Below, piece by piece: positions 52,686 to 64,000 of a stretch of DNA of 64,000 nucleotides; positions within the stretch are counted from its first letter, which is position 1, and each line of letters opens with the position of its first letter. The translations under genes and the position numbers were made by a program. The notes under the pieces were generated by a model. That model searched no databases. It was not told where the DNA came from and saw only the letters and a program-made list of their open reading frames with translations. Source of the DNA: Aphidius gifuensis (lineage: Eukaryota > Arthropoda > Insecta > Hymenoptera > Braconidae); contig NC_057791.1 in assembly GCF_014905175.1 (NCBI RefSeq), positions 17,736,177 through 17,800,176 of the forward strand. The letters run 5' to 3'.

Positions 52686-55600
52686 CAGTTTTGAAACTGT
52701 TTTTTTTTTTCATTTATTTATTTTTAAAGACAATCAGATTTTAAAGCAATAAATAATAAAAAAAAAATTGTAAATATTTACAATTGAAATAAATAAAAAA
52801 TTTCTAATCTCTTTTTTTTTGTTAATTAATTTGTTAAAAGCAAGGTGAAAAATTAAAATAAAAAATGTTATGTATAGGAAACAAGTGTTGGTGGTTTTAC
52901 ATAATCAATGGTTAAAAAATTTTGCAACCAAGTCTGCAAAAAAATATTTTCTATATTATTAATCATTATTTCCCTCTCTTTTTTGTATTTTTTTTTTTTC
53001 GTTGCGCAATTATGTCGATGACTTGAGTTGTCAATTTTCTATGAAGAAATTATTATCGTTCAAACGGTGTAATATAAAAATTAAAAATATACTTGATGAA
53101 AATAAATTATAAATCAGCTTTGTTAATTTTTACGAGACGAATTTATATGAACTATAAAAAAATTTATTAAAGTTATAATTAACGTAATGATCACGCGATA
53201 AATATTGCTATTTTTATTCAAGACTAAAGTGAAAATGACCACATAATAATAATTCATAAATGATAAAATAAACACTTGCCAATTTAAAAAAAAAAAAATC
53301 ATATAATTTAATATATTGCAAATATAATAAAAATATTTATTGTTAAAATATCTGCTTTCATTTGACTGTTAGTCGAGCATAGCCAAGAAAAACATCTAAA
53401 AAACTTTCGCACTTTTTCCCACCATTATAAAGTATAAACAAATAAAAGCATTAAAATTAAATTACATTGTGTAAATATAGACATCAAAAAATAGTCAACT
53501 TAGTAAAAAAAAAAATGAAAAAATAAAAATTATAAAATAAATTAAAATAAAAAACAATTAAATAGAAAATAAATTTAAAAAAAAAAAAAGATTATTACGG
53601 TATTTTACCACGATTGATTGATCATTTATATTTATCTTGGAAGAAAAATAATATTGTACGACGAGACTGTCGATATAAGGACATTCCCACGATCATCCTG
53701 ATGTCTATGATTGAAAAAAAAAAAAAGGAGAAATATATATAACGGCCCCACAGAGTTACAAAAATAAATACTCTGTACAGAAAAATAAACGAATATAAAA
53801 AAAAAAAAATGATTCGGCTCATTTGTTCATGACACCGAGGGCGATCAGGCCGTCGGCAATACTAAAGAATCTCCCTCTTTGCTCTTTTTTTTTTGTCACC
53901 TTCTTAATCCATCGACAACTTGCCTTGACCAATGTAAAATTTCAGTTTAAAAAAATTTAAAAAAATATCACAAAGAACAAATAGAATTAACAGTCATTAG
54001 CATTATGTTGCCGCATTGTAATTGTATTTTTACTTGTCGGTTAAGCCTGAGAGACAAGATTTAAAAATATATATTTCTACTGGATTTTATGTACGTAATG
54101 TTCATACACATATACGCAGACAGTAAAACACCAGTTGGGCCCGAAAAAATAAAACCAAGAGTAAAAAGGGAGTACTTAAAAAAAGAAAGCTAAAGACAAT
54201 AAACAAAATAAAACAAGTATTGTTGTTTTCAAAAAAATATATATATATATCAAGACGTGAGAGTTGAGAAAGGTTAGCTGAGGTCTTCACCATCAGGAAA
54301 AAATAAGAAACGGACATCTCGTTGCACCTGTCTCACGTTGGCCACACAAGACCTACAGGGGTTGCGCGACCGTTCGTCCATGACTCGACAACTTAAACTT
54401 CCAAGTAAACGTTCAATTGTACGCCTCAAAACACCGACAATTAATATATTTTATTTTTTGCCAGACGATAATGTTTTTTTTTTTTTTTTATGTAATAGTC
54501 AATAATCTATATGTATATATCAACAGATCAATATAAGTTACGGTATATTTTAAATCGATCGATTGTATAAAATATATTTTCATAAATAAAAATTAATTTA
54601 TTTTTTCCACTTCAAAAAACTCAATTATAAACAACTTTTTTTATTGATAATTATTATTAAATAATTGGTAATTTTATTTTATAATTTTATTACTAAAACA
54701 ATAACTTTTGAAATTGTTTTTTTTTACTAATCCTTCAATATGCAAGAAGGTAACGGAAGTTTATAAAAAAAACTACCCAATTTTGTGTGTGGGCTCATTG
54801 ATTTTTTTTTTTTCTTTATCAATCACACCTGGGCGTGTTTATAAGATCAATTTTCGCGGTTAAATAGACCATATATATATATGAAATAAGGTGAGAGCTG
54901 CCGTGTGAAAGCCAATCGTAAAAAAAAAGAAAAAAAATATCGAAAAGATCAAAAGGATCGCACAGTGTATAGTGAGAAAGGAAGATAAAAAAATTATCGA
55001 TCATATATGACGGTAGTATAGTCGAGTTAAATGAAAAAACAAAAAAAAATTATATATATAAAAATAAATAAATAAAATAAATGATCAATTCGTCTCACCG
55101 AGAATTGTATCGATTTTGAGCTTCTGGCTTTTGGATTTCTTCGCATAGAGAAATGATGATTTTACATGCGTGAAATTTCACTGATCGTCTTCGATTATCG
55201 TGCATTTTACAATCAATCCAGAAGCACCGAAATATATAAACTAACCGACATCACACTAATAATATATTTATATTTTTATCATCAAGTATATTAGCATTCA
55301 CCAGGTGTATATTATTTACACGCTTATATTGGCCTCAATTCAGCCAACAGAACAAAAAAAAAAAATAAATAAAATTCATATAAATAAGATGAGAAGAGTT
55401 TGTGGTTAAATTTTTGTAATCATCAGACACATCAGAGCATAAATTGAAAGGAAAAAAAAAATACAGTGAATTATTTGTTGTAATGGCAAAAAGATCAAAT
55501 ATTATAATATGTATATCATTTTTTTTTTTTTTTTAATTCCAAAAACGGAAGGTATAATTTGTTAAATTTTACTGAAAAAGTAGAGTATATTTAAAATGTT

Positions 55601-56014
55601 ATTTGCGGTTAAATATAAAATCAATCGACAAATTTTTATATCGATGTATATCAAGTATTCGTCAAGTTAATATTTGTATCACTATTCAATTTAAAAATAT
55701 TTATTTTTGACCAATGAAATAAAAATAATAATTAAAAAAAAGAAAAAAAATTTTACAGTAATTTTTTTTTATCTTTTTTTTAATTAAATAAAATATTTAT
55801 TAATTTTAATAAATTATCTCAAAATAAAATAAACAAAAAAAATATTTAAAATTGAAAAATAATAATATATTTAAATTTTAAACCGCGAAAAATGGCGGAT
55901 ATAAAAAAAAAAATTTACTAGCAAAAAAATTCCCCAATTATCAAACAGAAATTCCCCCACTCAAAAAAAAAAAAAAAATTTTATAAAAAAAAAAATAAAA
56001 TGAATGTAAAAATG
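52686..56014. other. AT-rich stretch with islands at 53820-53930 and 54290-54430
   Basis: The 53820-53930 island is open on the minus strand for over 40 codons, ending SIADGLIALGVMNK with TGA near 53825. It crosses a ten-base A run, has no start codon and has only a weak acceptor. Nothing else seen. Confidence 0.35.
54274..54381 (-). CDS. Short open frame in a GC-rich island
   Basis: The minus-strand frame starts MDERSRNPCRSCVANVR at 54381 and ends with TAA at 54276-54274 after 35 residues. Possible donors lie inside it (GCCAAC|GTGAGA and AGACAG|GTGCAA), so it may be a first exon. The island extends upstream to about 54425. Nothing identifies the protein, and a conserved non-coding element explains the island equally well. 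Confidence 0.18.
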   Translation of the reverse strand: MDERSRNPCRSCVANVRQVQRDVRFLFFPDGEDLS

Positions 56015-56740
56015 TAATAAAAATAAATAAATGTATATTTATTTATTGATTGTTATTAACAATGATAAATTAAAAATAATAACAACACAAATAATATTAA
56101 TTTATCAACGAAATATGTAGTTAAAAAAAAAAAAAAAGTAAGAGAAACGAAAAAAAGGCATGACACATGAAAGCTTGGTCGTTCGAAAAATTTGAGATAA
56201 CGCAGTCAAAATATAAAAAATAAATAAAAAAAATTATACCACATAATAGATTAACATTTTGTCTATCTAATGACGATATTTTTATAAATTATAAGCTGAT
56301 AAATATTCGACAATAGCGATAGCGTCACCCAAACGTTGACAAAAAATTCTCCCAGTCGAAAAAAAAAATAAAAATAATGTCAAAATAAAAATAAATAAAT
56401 GCATATTTATTTGTCAATTGTTATTAAAAATGATAAATTAAAAATTTATCAACGCAAATAATATTAATTTATCAATGAAATATAAAAAAAAAAAAGTAAG
56501 AGAGAGAAACACAAAAAGTTGGGGTAAGGGCATCGACGCATGAGAGTTTTGTCGTTCAGAAAACCCGAGATAACTCAATAAAAAAATAAAAAATTAATTA
56601 AAAAAATTATGCCACATAATAGATTAACATTTTGTCTATCTAATGACGATATTTTTATAAATTTTAAACTGATAGATATTCGACAATAGCGATGGCGTCA
56701 CCCCGAAAGTTGACTTTTTTTGGAGTCGAAAAAAAAAAAA
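56015..56740. repeat. Tandem duplication, two copies of about 370 bp with a conserved 97-bp core
   Basis: Copy 1 (about 56015-56369) and copy 2 (about 56384-56740) align end to end with an offset of 368-373 bp. The outer parts have drifted with indels in A runs. The core at 56234-56330 versus 56607-56703 is 97 bp in both, with no gap and only five substitutions. It starts TTAT(A/G)CCACATAATAG and ends AATAGCGAT(A/G)GCGTCACCC. No coding frame is shared, and no terminal inverted repeats or target-site duplication are visible. Confidence 0.85.
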
Positions 56741-58856
56741 AAATCAAAAAAATATAAAGGCCAACGATATTTATCCAATTTATAACATGAATTGCTATCA
56801 CCACTGATGAATAATAAATTAAAAACACGACGATAACATTTAGATGATATATTAACACTCAAAAAAAAAAGAAAAAAAAAAAAAATCCAAATCGCTCCGA
56901 TCGAAATTTGCCAAAAAACTTTAGCTTGAAAAAACGTAGTTAAAATTAAATAAATACATGGAAATTTTTACGTACAAATATACAGGATAGAACAGCACAG
57001 CAATTGGAGTCATCTTGACAATTATTTGGGTTAAAAAACTTGATAAATTTTAATATTAACTGAGTGACGATGAGCTCCCATGATGACGTCGTTAACGGGA
57101 TAGCACACACAGGCTTAATGACGAAATGACGAAATGATGACGCAGTTCTTCCAACCAACTTGGTTCAATGGACAACCCGCGGAGTGGCGCTTCAATCGAA
57201 CAATTAAATTCAAAAATAAATTCAAATTTATAAGCATCGATATAAGAAAATAAATAAATTTAATTATAATTTTACTGAATGAGATTGGCTACTTAATGTC
57301 AATGTGAAATTGAAACATTTTGACATTAATTTCTTGTTTCATAGCTAACGATAAGTTGTCTCAATTATCAACTTATATTTATCACTAAAAATATATATTT
57401 CAAAATATTATTTTTAATTCATTATCTACTTATTTTTATGCTCAATATTAATCTATAAATATTAATTTTATTATCAGAATTTTGTGAAAGTTTATATTTG
57501 TATTTCAGTAAATATCTTGATTCAAAACTTTTTAATTTTTGAACATATATAAGTGTCGAAAGCTTTGCTTGATTTTTTATCAATTAATAAAATTATTTTA
57601 CTTATAATTCTATATTAATTATTAACAATTAATTTTGTCAAATTAAAAATGTATCGAAAGTATATCAACAAACTACAATTAAATAGTTCATTTTAAATTG
57701 AAAAAAAAAATTAAAAACAGGTTTGAAAAATATTAACTAATGTAATTTCATAGATTGACATTTATTTTTATGGAGAAATTATCTTTATTGCGATAATCTT
57801 TTAAATATTTAAAATAGATACTTGAAATATTTTGATTTTCATTGAAAAATTTACTATCGATAAATTTTATGATTTTAGATATTTTTCACTCAGTAATTTA
57901 TTGATCATTTTTATTTAAAGTTATATTTACAATTTCATTATATTTATTTTGTAAAATATCCAAGTTTTCTTTATAAAGATACAGACTGGTCAAACTGGGT
58001 TCTAGTGAGACTATTGTGTTTAATACTGGTCAGATAACAATACAGCAGCTCCTTTATTTTCTCTTGTTAATGATAATTTTTTAAAATAAATATAAAAATA
58101 CTTCAATTATTTTTATTTTTAAAATTTACAATAGAGATCTTAAATATCAAATATAATAATAATGATAGTATTAAATAAAAGGCTAGAGGTGTTTTTCATT
58201 TTTTTTTTAATTTTTTTTCTTTCATTATTCACCTGAATTTTGATGAAATAAATTTTTATTCTGGTAATTATTAAGCGTGACTATCGATGCACCTGTTGAA
58301 ATAACTGCTCAATGACCCAGCCTCAAATCAAGGTGAAAAAAAACCATGGTTTTTTGTCAAAAAACATAATTTAATGATTTCTAAATTAAGAAATCTTTAT
58401 AAGAAAATTAAAAATATAAAGAAATAAATTCTAAAAAAAAGTACTGACACAATTATTGGATTAAGTGAAATCATTGAAATTAATTGTCAAGATATTTAAA
58501 CAAAAAAAATTCAATGATATTTAAATAACAAAAAAAAAAAAAAAAAATAATATGACTTTCGTTAATTTTTATTTTAAAAAATATATAAAACTATTATAAA
58601 ATAATTTATATTGATGATAGACTTTACAACTTAACAAAATGACCAAATATTTTATATACATCAGATAATATATTTAATATTCAATATAATTTTTTACAAT
58701 GATAATTTTTAACTGAAAGAATAAAAGAAGATTTGTGAAGGTAAGTTAATAAAAAAAAAAAAAAATGTAAAAAATACCAGGTGAAATGTCGTATAAGAAA
58801 CCAACCAACCAACAGGATGTTTAAATAATATACATTTGTTATTTCTGTGATTACAG
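56741..58856. other. AT-rich stretch with islands near 57060-57190 and 58260-58350
   Basis: The first island carries CATGATGACGTCGTTAACGG (a full CRE-like TGACGTC) and tandem AATGACGA units. The second carries ATCGATGCACCTGTTG with an E-box CACCTG. No gene seen. Confidence 0.4.
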
Positions 58857-58934
58857 GTGATGGAAATGTTAGGACTATGCGCGCAATGTACTGTGCCGGA
58901 AGAATATGGACACAGGTCTTTCCTGCATGAATAA
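58857..58934 (+). CDS. Possible small terminal coding exon
   Basis: A good acceptor (TTATTTCTGTGATTACAG) ends at 58856, exactly where base composition becomes GC-richer. The frame then reads V-MEMLGLCAQCTVPEEYGHR, followed by SFLHE and TAA at 58932-58934. The CAQC pair could bind metal, but nothing more is visible. A possible preceding donor (GTGAAG|GTAAGTT at about 58741) lies 115 bp upstream. It is low confidence because of the short length. Confidence 0.2.
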   Translation: MMEMLGLCAQCTVPEEYGHRSFLHE

Positions 58935-59677
58935 AATAATTATTAATACACAATTACTTTAATTTTCATTTATCTTGACAGGGTACATTTGACTCTACAA
59001 AATAATACCTCATAAAAAGTCTTAGGGTTATTCTTAAACTCCATGAAAGAAAAAACTATTTAAATCAAATTTATTCAACTAAAATTAATCATAATAATAA
59101 TAAAATAATTTAGAAAATTTAATTAATGTTATATGCCTCAACAACAATATTATATTTAAAAAGGAAGTGAAAATAATAAAAATGTAAATACATTAAATTG
59201 ACTTTTTTTATTTTGTGATGTAAAATAAAAAAATAAAAAAATTTGAATTTAAGGAGATTGAAAGGATTTCGAAAAGGGGTAAATAAAGAGAAGACAGGAA
59301 GGGGGTAAAAATCGGTGAATCAGGAATCATGGCTCGATGCACTCCCTATATCCCTATATGAAATTTTTATACACATCATGTACATCAAAATACTCACCAA
59401 CGATTTTAACACTTTTTTTATTTATTTATTCTTCATGTATAGATAGATGTATAAACATTGATTTTGTATACAAATAATACTATAATGTACCTGTTGCTGT
59501 GTATATATTATCAAAAAAAAAGAAAAAAAAAAATATATATTTTACTCCCTTTTTTACATCACTATAACAATTACATTTGACACGAACACAAAACATTGTG
59601 TTAACATACCGTAACTCAATTCACTCTAATCACCTTATCATCTCAAATTATTTTGATTTTTATTTTCTTTTCAACTA

Positions 59678-59698
59678 TTTTTTTTTTTTTTTTTTTTT
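59678..59698. repeat. 21-base T run
   Basis: This is one of the longest homopolymers here; others are at 18538-18557 and 41691-41709. No adjacent retroposed sequence was recognised. Confidence 0.9.
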
Positions 59699-59979
59699 GC
59701 TGCTGTCATTGTTTTAAAACAAGAGTATATACAATGTTTACATTAAAAACTTTTTATTTTTTTTTTTTACTTTATTATGGTAAAAGTTTAAATGACACAC
59801 TTTCCCTTTGGACATTTAATTGAATGATATTCAAATGAAAGACATCAAAAAAAAAAAAAATTATAAATAATAATAAGGAAATAATTTTAAATAATAATTT
59901 TTCAATTCATCAATCATTTAACTTTTCTTTTTATAAATTTTCTATTTTTCATATTTATTTTATCAAGAGGGAGAATTGA

Positions 59980-59987
59980 TATAAAAG
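59980..59987 (+). promoter_or_regulatory. TATA box of the small secreted-protein gene
   Basis: TATAAAAG lies 52-59 bp before the first ATG at 60039. A start site about 30 bp downstream, near 60010, would leave a short 5'UTR of about 30 nt. The position fits a compact, strongly regulated gene, but no initiator matching TCAGT is visible at the expected site. Confidence 0.5.
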
Positions 59988-60038
59988 TCAATTGAATATC
60001 AAATAATATTAACAATTGATTTTGTAAAATTCATAACG

Positions 60039-60561
60039 ATGTACATCATGGATAAAAAAATTGTTTCATTTGGATTATTAATATTGTGTATTGAATTTGT
60101 AAATGCTGGACAGCAGTTTAGTTTTAGACCACGTGTTATTTTACCATCACAAAGTTTAAATACAACTGAAACAGGTAACAATTATTTATTAAATTTGAAT
60201 ACATTTTAATTAACAATTATTTAATTAATTTTTTTTTTTTGCAGCAAATGATATTGCTCTTAGAAATGTATTGATTGATTTAGCAACTGGTAATTTAAAA
60301 AACGAATCAACAGTACTTGTTGATTTAATTAAAAATGGTATTAGTGAATCAGCAATGTTATATCCAGAAAATACAATAGCTCGTTTACGTGCTGGTGCAA
60401 AAAAAGCACAGTATCTTGTGTCTGATGTCACTGCTGCATATACCCAAGCAATATTTAGAGCAAAATCATCAGCAGAAGCAAGAGGATTACTATCAAATTT
60501 TCAAAAAATAATTCAAATGGTTGTTGATTTTACAAAGACTGGAAAATATGCATCTAAATAA
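60039..60561 (+). CDS. Small secreted protein of unknown function, two exons
   Basis: The coding sequence joins exon 60039-60174 to exon 60245-60561, giving 453 nt and 150 residues. The 70-bp intron has donor ACAG|GTAACA and acceptor TTTTTTGCAG. The split codon (G|CA, Ala46) restores one frame that stays open to TAA at 60559-60561. Residues 1-23 look like a signal peptide: MDKK, then the hydrophobic run IVSFGLLILCIEFV, then NAG, a plausible cleavage site. Translation could start at Met1 or at Met4, which gives the more typical signal. The mature part has no cysteine, two N-glycosylation sequons (Asn41 NTT, Asn65 NES) and an Ala/Lys/Leu-rich stretch (about 47-145) that looks mostly helical. 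Codons are strongly A/T-ending, as expected for this genome. A TATA box lies about 55 bp upstream and AATAAA lies 24 bp past the stop. I do not recognise the family. That it is a real secreted protein gene is well supported; any function would be a guess. Confidence 0.87.
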
Positions 60562-60584
60562 ATATACATTTTCTTTTTGTATAA

Positions 60585-60590
60585 AATAAA
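60585..60590 (+). terminator. Polyadenylation signal of the small secreted-protein gene
   Basis: AATAAA lies 24 bp after the TAA stop. Another AATAAA overlaps the stop codon itself (60556-60561). The AT-rich sequence makes single AATAAA hits common, so only the position supports this one. Confidence 0.45.
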
Positions 60591-63065
60591 AATATAAATA
60601 ATAAATTTAAAAATAATTACTTATTGCATTATTATTTAGACAATTACATTTTTATTTTTATTGTTCATTTATTTATTTATATTTTTTAATTGAGGATTTG
60701 GTCATCCTGGAGTGTTGTTGTTAGATACTGAGAAAGGGGAATAACTTGCTGACGTATATTAGTCAGACAGACGATCTATTGTGCGGCAGTAGCCTGGGCT
60801 CATAATCTGGTGATGTTGGATCTCCAACCCGGAATGACCGGAACTGCGCCTATGCTTTCAGCGGAAACGCTTCTGCCACATGTAGTAATATAAATTATAA
60901 TGCCCTTACGGTGGTTCTTTCTTTCTTGCTTATTTTTTTTTTTTTTTTAGAATGATTTTTTTTCTTTCTCTCATTTTTAGATTTTAAAAATTTGCATTTT
61001 AAAGAAAATAAATGGAGAATTGTTTTTCTGCTTATTTTCGTTTTGTTTTTAATTTTAAATTTATTTATGAAAAATAAAGGTGGCATCTGTCAAATATGTA
61101 TAGCTATAAATTTTTTTAATTAAATATTTTTTTAAATATCATCAAGTTATTTTTAATATTATTATTTTTCAATTTTTTTGACAATGAAAATGTTTGTGAA
61201 AAGTGATACAACATTGGGGGCCATAAAAACAGTAGGATAATATAACACAATTGCATTTTGTTTCATTATTTATTTAACTTATTGTTGTTGGGTTTAAAAA
61301 AAAAAATAGTGGCTTTTTATTTTTCTATATATAATGTCTTCCGACTTTTATCATTTTTTTTTATTTTTTAAACTATTTTATTTACTGAAAAAAAACTGGA
61401 GAATAATAAACATCGCATGTAGTAAAGGTATGGCTACTGCCTCTTGGCTAGAAACACTACCCACCACCCAGTGAAACACAATGCAGCATTGTCCCGACAA
61501 CTATTATTGTAAAAGATATGCTACCTAAACCTTCTGTTAAATCATATATCGAAATATGTATTCGATCGTGCGTTAAACATACACATCAAAAATCCAATAT
61601 TATTTCTTTTCAATACACATACATAAATTTATAAAATATTACAATTTTTTTTTCTTTTCCATTAAAAATAATATTATATATATTTTTTTAATTTTATTAC
61701 AATTGTTTAGCTTAACAAAAAAACAATGCAAAAATTCAAATCAGGTGGTGACAGCGTGATGTTGATATGGTGATAAACTTCATAAAGAAAAAAAAATCTT
61801 ATGAGTATATAATTTTTATTCTTTTTTAAATATTAAAAAAAAATTTTATAAAAAAATTAAACACGGAAGTAAATACGTTTTTTTTTAAATTCTATCTTTA
61901 TAATAATCTCTGATTTAAAAAAGGTAAATGTAATATAAAATTTGAAAAATCTTCAACACAAAAAAGTACATATCTCTAATTTAAAATAATAATAATATAA
62001 TAAGATGTTTTAATTACAATCATAAGATTCAATTCTTTTTATTTTATATCGTGTGTTTCTATAATTTTGTTTTGTTTTATTTTTTTATATATATATATTT
62101 TTTAATAACGGTAATGAGTGCAATTATCGTGTGCGCGGACAAGCAGAGTGTGACGAGTTGTTACATTACGGAGGTGCGGGATAGGTAGCGCGTGGCAATA
62201 TACCACCCCCCTGCTAGAATATATTCTTTTTCTTAAAAAATATTATTATAATATTATTCAAAATTTATCATACAAATATAAGCTGATATTTTATCTGACC
62301 TGATGCAAATTAAAGTCGAAGAAAAAATATAATTTTCAACGTTAAATTGGATTATCAATTTACGAAATAATTCATCAGGTTTAAATAATTTATTTATATA
62401 AAAAAAAAAAAAAAAAAAATGTTTATATAAATAAAAAGCGGCGAAACAAAAGAGAAGGGAATTAGTCTTTATCATAAAGAGTTCGAAGCCCGAGCTGACC
62501 ATACATATATTTTTTTTTCTTCATTTTCATATATAAAAAAATTTTTTATTTTTTTCTTTTCTCACTCACTCTTTAAGGACTCTCCCCCGGAAGACTATTT
62601 GATACCCTGCGGAGGATTTGCGGGTCAGAGACTTTCAGGCAGATTCACTGTATATATGTACAAGACATTATTATAACTAGATTCGTGCAAAAAAAAATTA
62701 TTTAAAAAAAATGAAATTAGCTCGTGGCCATTAATACTTCATAGCAATTTTTTAAATACATAAAATGCATACTGATTAGCTGATTTTTTTTTTGAATCTA
62801 TTATATAATTAATATGTCTTTTATCTAATGATCTCTACGAAATTTAATTTTTTTTTTTTTTCTATCTTACTCTTTGTAAACTTAATAATTTTATAATTTT
62901 TAGAGGAAATATTTTGCAATATATTTCGAATAAAATTGAAGAATCATTTTTTGTTTTATTTTGCTTCCAGATTATGCTTCTGATTATTGCAAAAGTGTTG
63001 TTATACTTATGTGATCCCTTCCCAAATATATAGTGTATATGAAAAATAAAAAATTATTAAATAAT

Positions 63066-63188
63066 ATGAAGAGCATTGATTTCGTTGTTAGGGTTGATCA
63101 GACACAGCAGCCGACAGTCGATGAGCAACCTCATCAATCCAAAATCACTGAAGCCACAAAATTCGATGAGCAGGTGCTGGTGCGATGA
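63066..63188 (+). CDS. Short open frame in a GC-richer island, strand uncertain
   Basis: On the plus strand MKSIDFVVRVDQTQQPTV and further hydrophilic residues run 40 codons to TGA 63186-63188. On the minus strand the same DNA is open for about 50 codons from a good acceptor (TTTTATTTTATTTAG, exon at about 63211) to TAA near 63057, ending INALHII. Only one strand can be coding, if either is. The plus peptide looks more like an ordinary hydrophilic protein; the minus reading has the better splice signal. Confidence 0.2.
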   Translation: MKSIDFVVRVDQTQQPTVDEQPHQSKITEATKFDEQVLVR

Positions 63189-63810
63189 TCGTGACGATGA
63201 TATACCTAAATAAAATAAAATTAATTTTATTTTTTTATTATTATAAAACAATAAATAAAATGAATTTTTTCAATTTATTCAAAATAACCATGAAAATCAA
63301 ATAGAAATTAAAATTAGAAAAAAAATATTTGATTGTCATGGCTTTTTTTTTCTAAAAAAAAAAAGTAAAATAATATTGATGATATGTTTTAGAAAATAAT
63401 GATGATGAAAAAGGAAGTATTAATTTGCAATAATAAATAATAATATTTTAAATTACCCCATACTTTTATATAACTTTCCTCGACATCCAGAGTGAAATTT
63501 TGACTATAGACAAAAAAATTATTTAAACAATACTTGTCAATGTCTTCAGTCTTGATGATTTAAATTGAAAATAATTTATAAAAAATTTTAGTTTTTTAAA
63601 TTAATATAAATAAGTTGGAGGGCATGGTCGGCGTCGATGTGTTAATAATGAGAAACGTAGTATAGAGCAAAAGAGTATGAGTGAAGTAGCCTCACTTATG
63701 GTCCGATGGTGCCCGAGGAGCATAACAACTCGCGGAGCATAACGCCACGAGCCATCATATCCTCCTTCCAGAAAGGTCTCCGCACGAGCTGCGCTAAAAT
63801 CATCCCTACT

Positions 63811-63847
63811 TTTACCTCATCATCTACATCATCATCATCATCATCAA
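63811..63847 (+). repeat. ATC trinucleotide microsatellite
   Basis: The run of CATCATCATC units after ACCTCATCATCTAC gives serine-rich translations in one frame. I regard it as a simple repeat, not coding. Confidence 0.85.
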
Positions 63848-64000
63848 CATTTTTTTCTATCTTTCTATATATATTTTTTTTTTCATTTGCGTGATGTAGG
63901 TATATACCACCGTCAAGTATATTGAACTATAAACCCCCGCGTATATTTTCTTCTCCATATTTATTCCTCCTTCTCCTTCTCCGTGTTTTCCTCCACCTCT

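Larger units (their letters stand above)
60690..64000. other. Downstream flank with several GC-richer islands
   Basis: Islands lie at 60700-60900 (CCCGGAATGACCGGAACTGCG), 61420-61510, 62110-62220 (GGAGGTGCGGGATAGGTAGCGCG), 62575-62650, 63060-63200, 63600-63800 and the pyrimidine-rich end from 63940. At 63710-63750 the 10-mer GGAGCATAAC occurs twice, 19 bp apart. Frames in the 60700-60900 island are under 36 codons. No gene is supported apart from the low-confidence frame at 63066. Confidence 0.4.

Noticed and set aside
53825..53930. Minus-strand frame ending SIADGLIALGVMNK
   Set aside because: It has no start codon, a TGA just upstream, a ten-base A run in the frame and only a weak acceptor.
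62465..62500. GGGCTTCGAACTC on the minus strand resembles a tRNA B box
   Set aside because: There is no A box, acceptor stem or anticodon arm in the AT-rich flank.

Overview
The window reads as nuclear DNA of an arthropod, most likely an insect. It is roughly three-quarters A+T by eye, is full of A and T runs of 8-21 bases and AT-rich microsatellites, and has GT-AG introns with T-rich acceptors. An AT-rich hymenopteran (parasitoid-wasp type) genome would fit, but that is an impression. No tRNA, rRNA, CRISPR array, transposase, reverse transcriptase or bacterial operon was recognised.

Only one complete gene is well supported. It is a two-exon plus-strand gene at 60039-60561 encoding a 150-residue secreted protein with no cysteine in its mature part, flanked by a TATAAAAG box and an AATAAA signal. 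I do not recognise its family.

The rest looks like a very large minus-strand gene with several start exons. A 27-nt phase 1-1 microexon (27196-27222) lies downstream of three alternative start exons. One is a 73-codon His/Gly-rich exon (30248-30525). The other two are short first exons that both begin Met-Gly (28116-28490 and 31817-31858). All three end in phase 1 and read into the microexon in frame. Further upstream, good minus-strand donors at 46742 and 49490 mark probable distal 5'UTR exons. A consensus plus-strand donor at 47717 suggests a divergent or overlapping transcript. The exons encoding the body of this protein were not found and may lie left of the window. One weak candidate is at 23321-23483.

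Layout: 1-27 kb is AT-rich sequence with scattered 80-250 bp GC-richer islands, best explained as intronic or intergenic regulatory elements. From 27 to 32 kb is the cluster of start exons and microexon. From 32 to 46 kb is a long intron-like stretch with islands, including a perfect 28-bp palindrome at 36828-36855. From 46 to 50 kb is a promoter area. From 50 to 59 kb is AT-rich sequence with islands and a two-copy 370-bp tandem duplication at 56015-56740. From 60 to 64 kb are the small secreted gene and further islands. Several islands contain 20-70 codon open frames next to good splice sites. They are listed at low confidence because GC-richer DNA lacks stop codons by chance.
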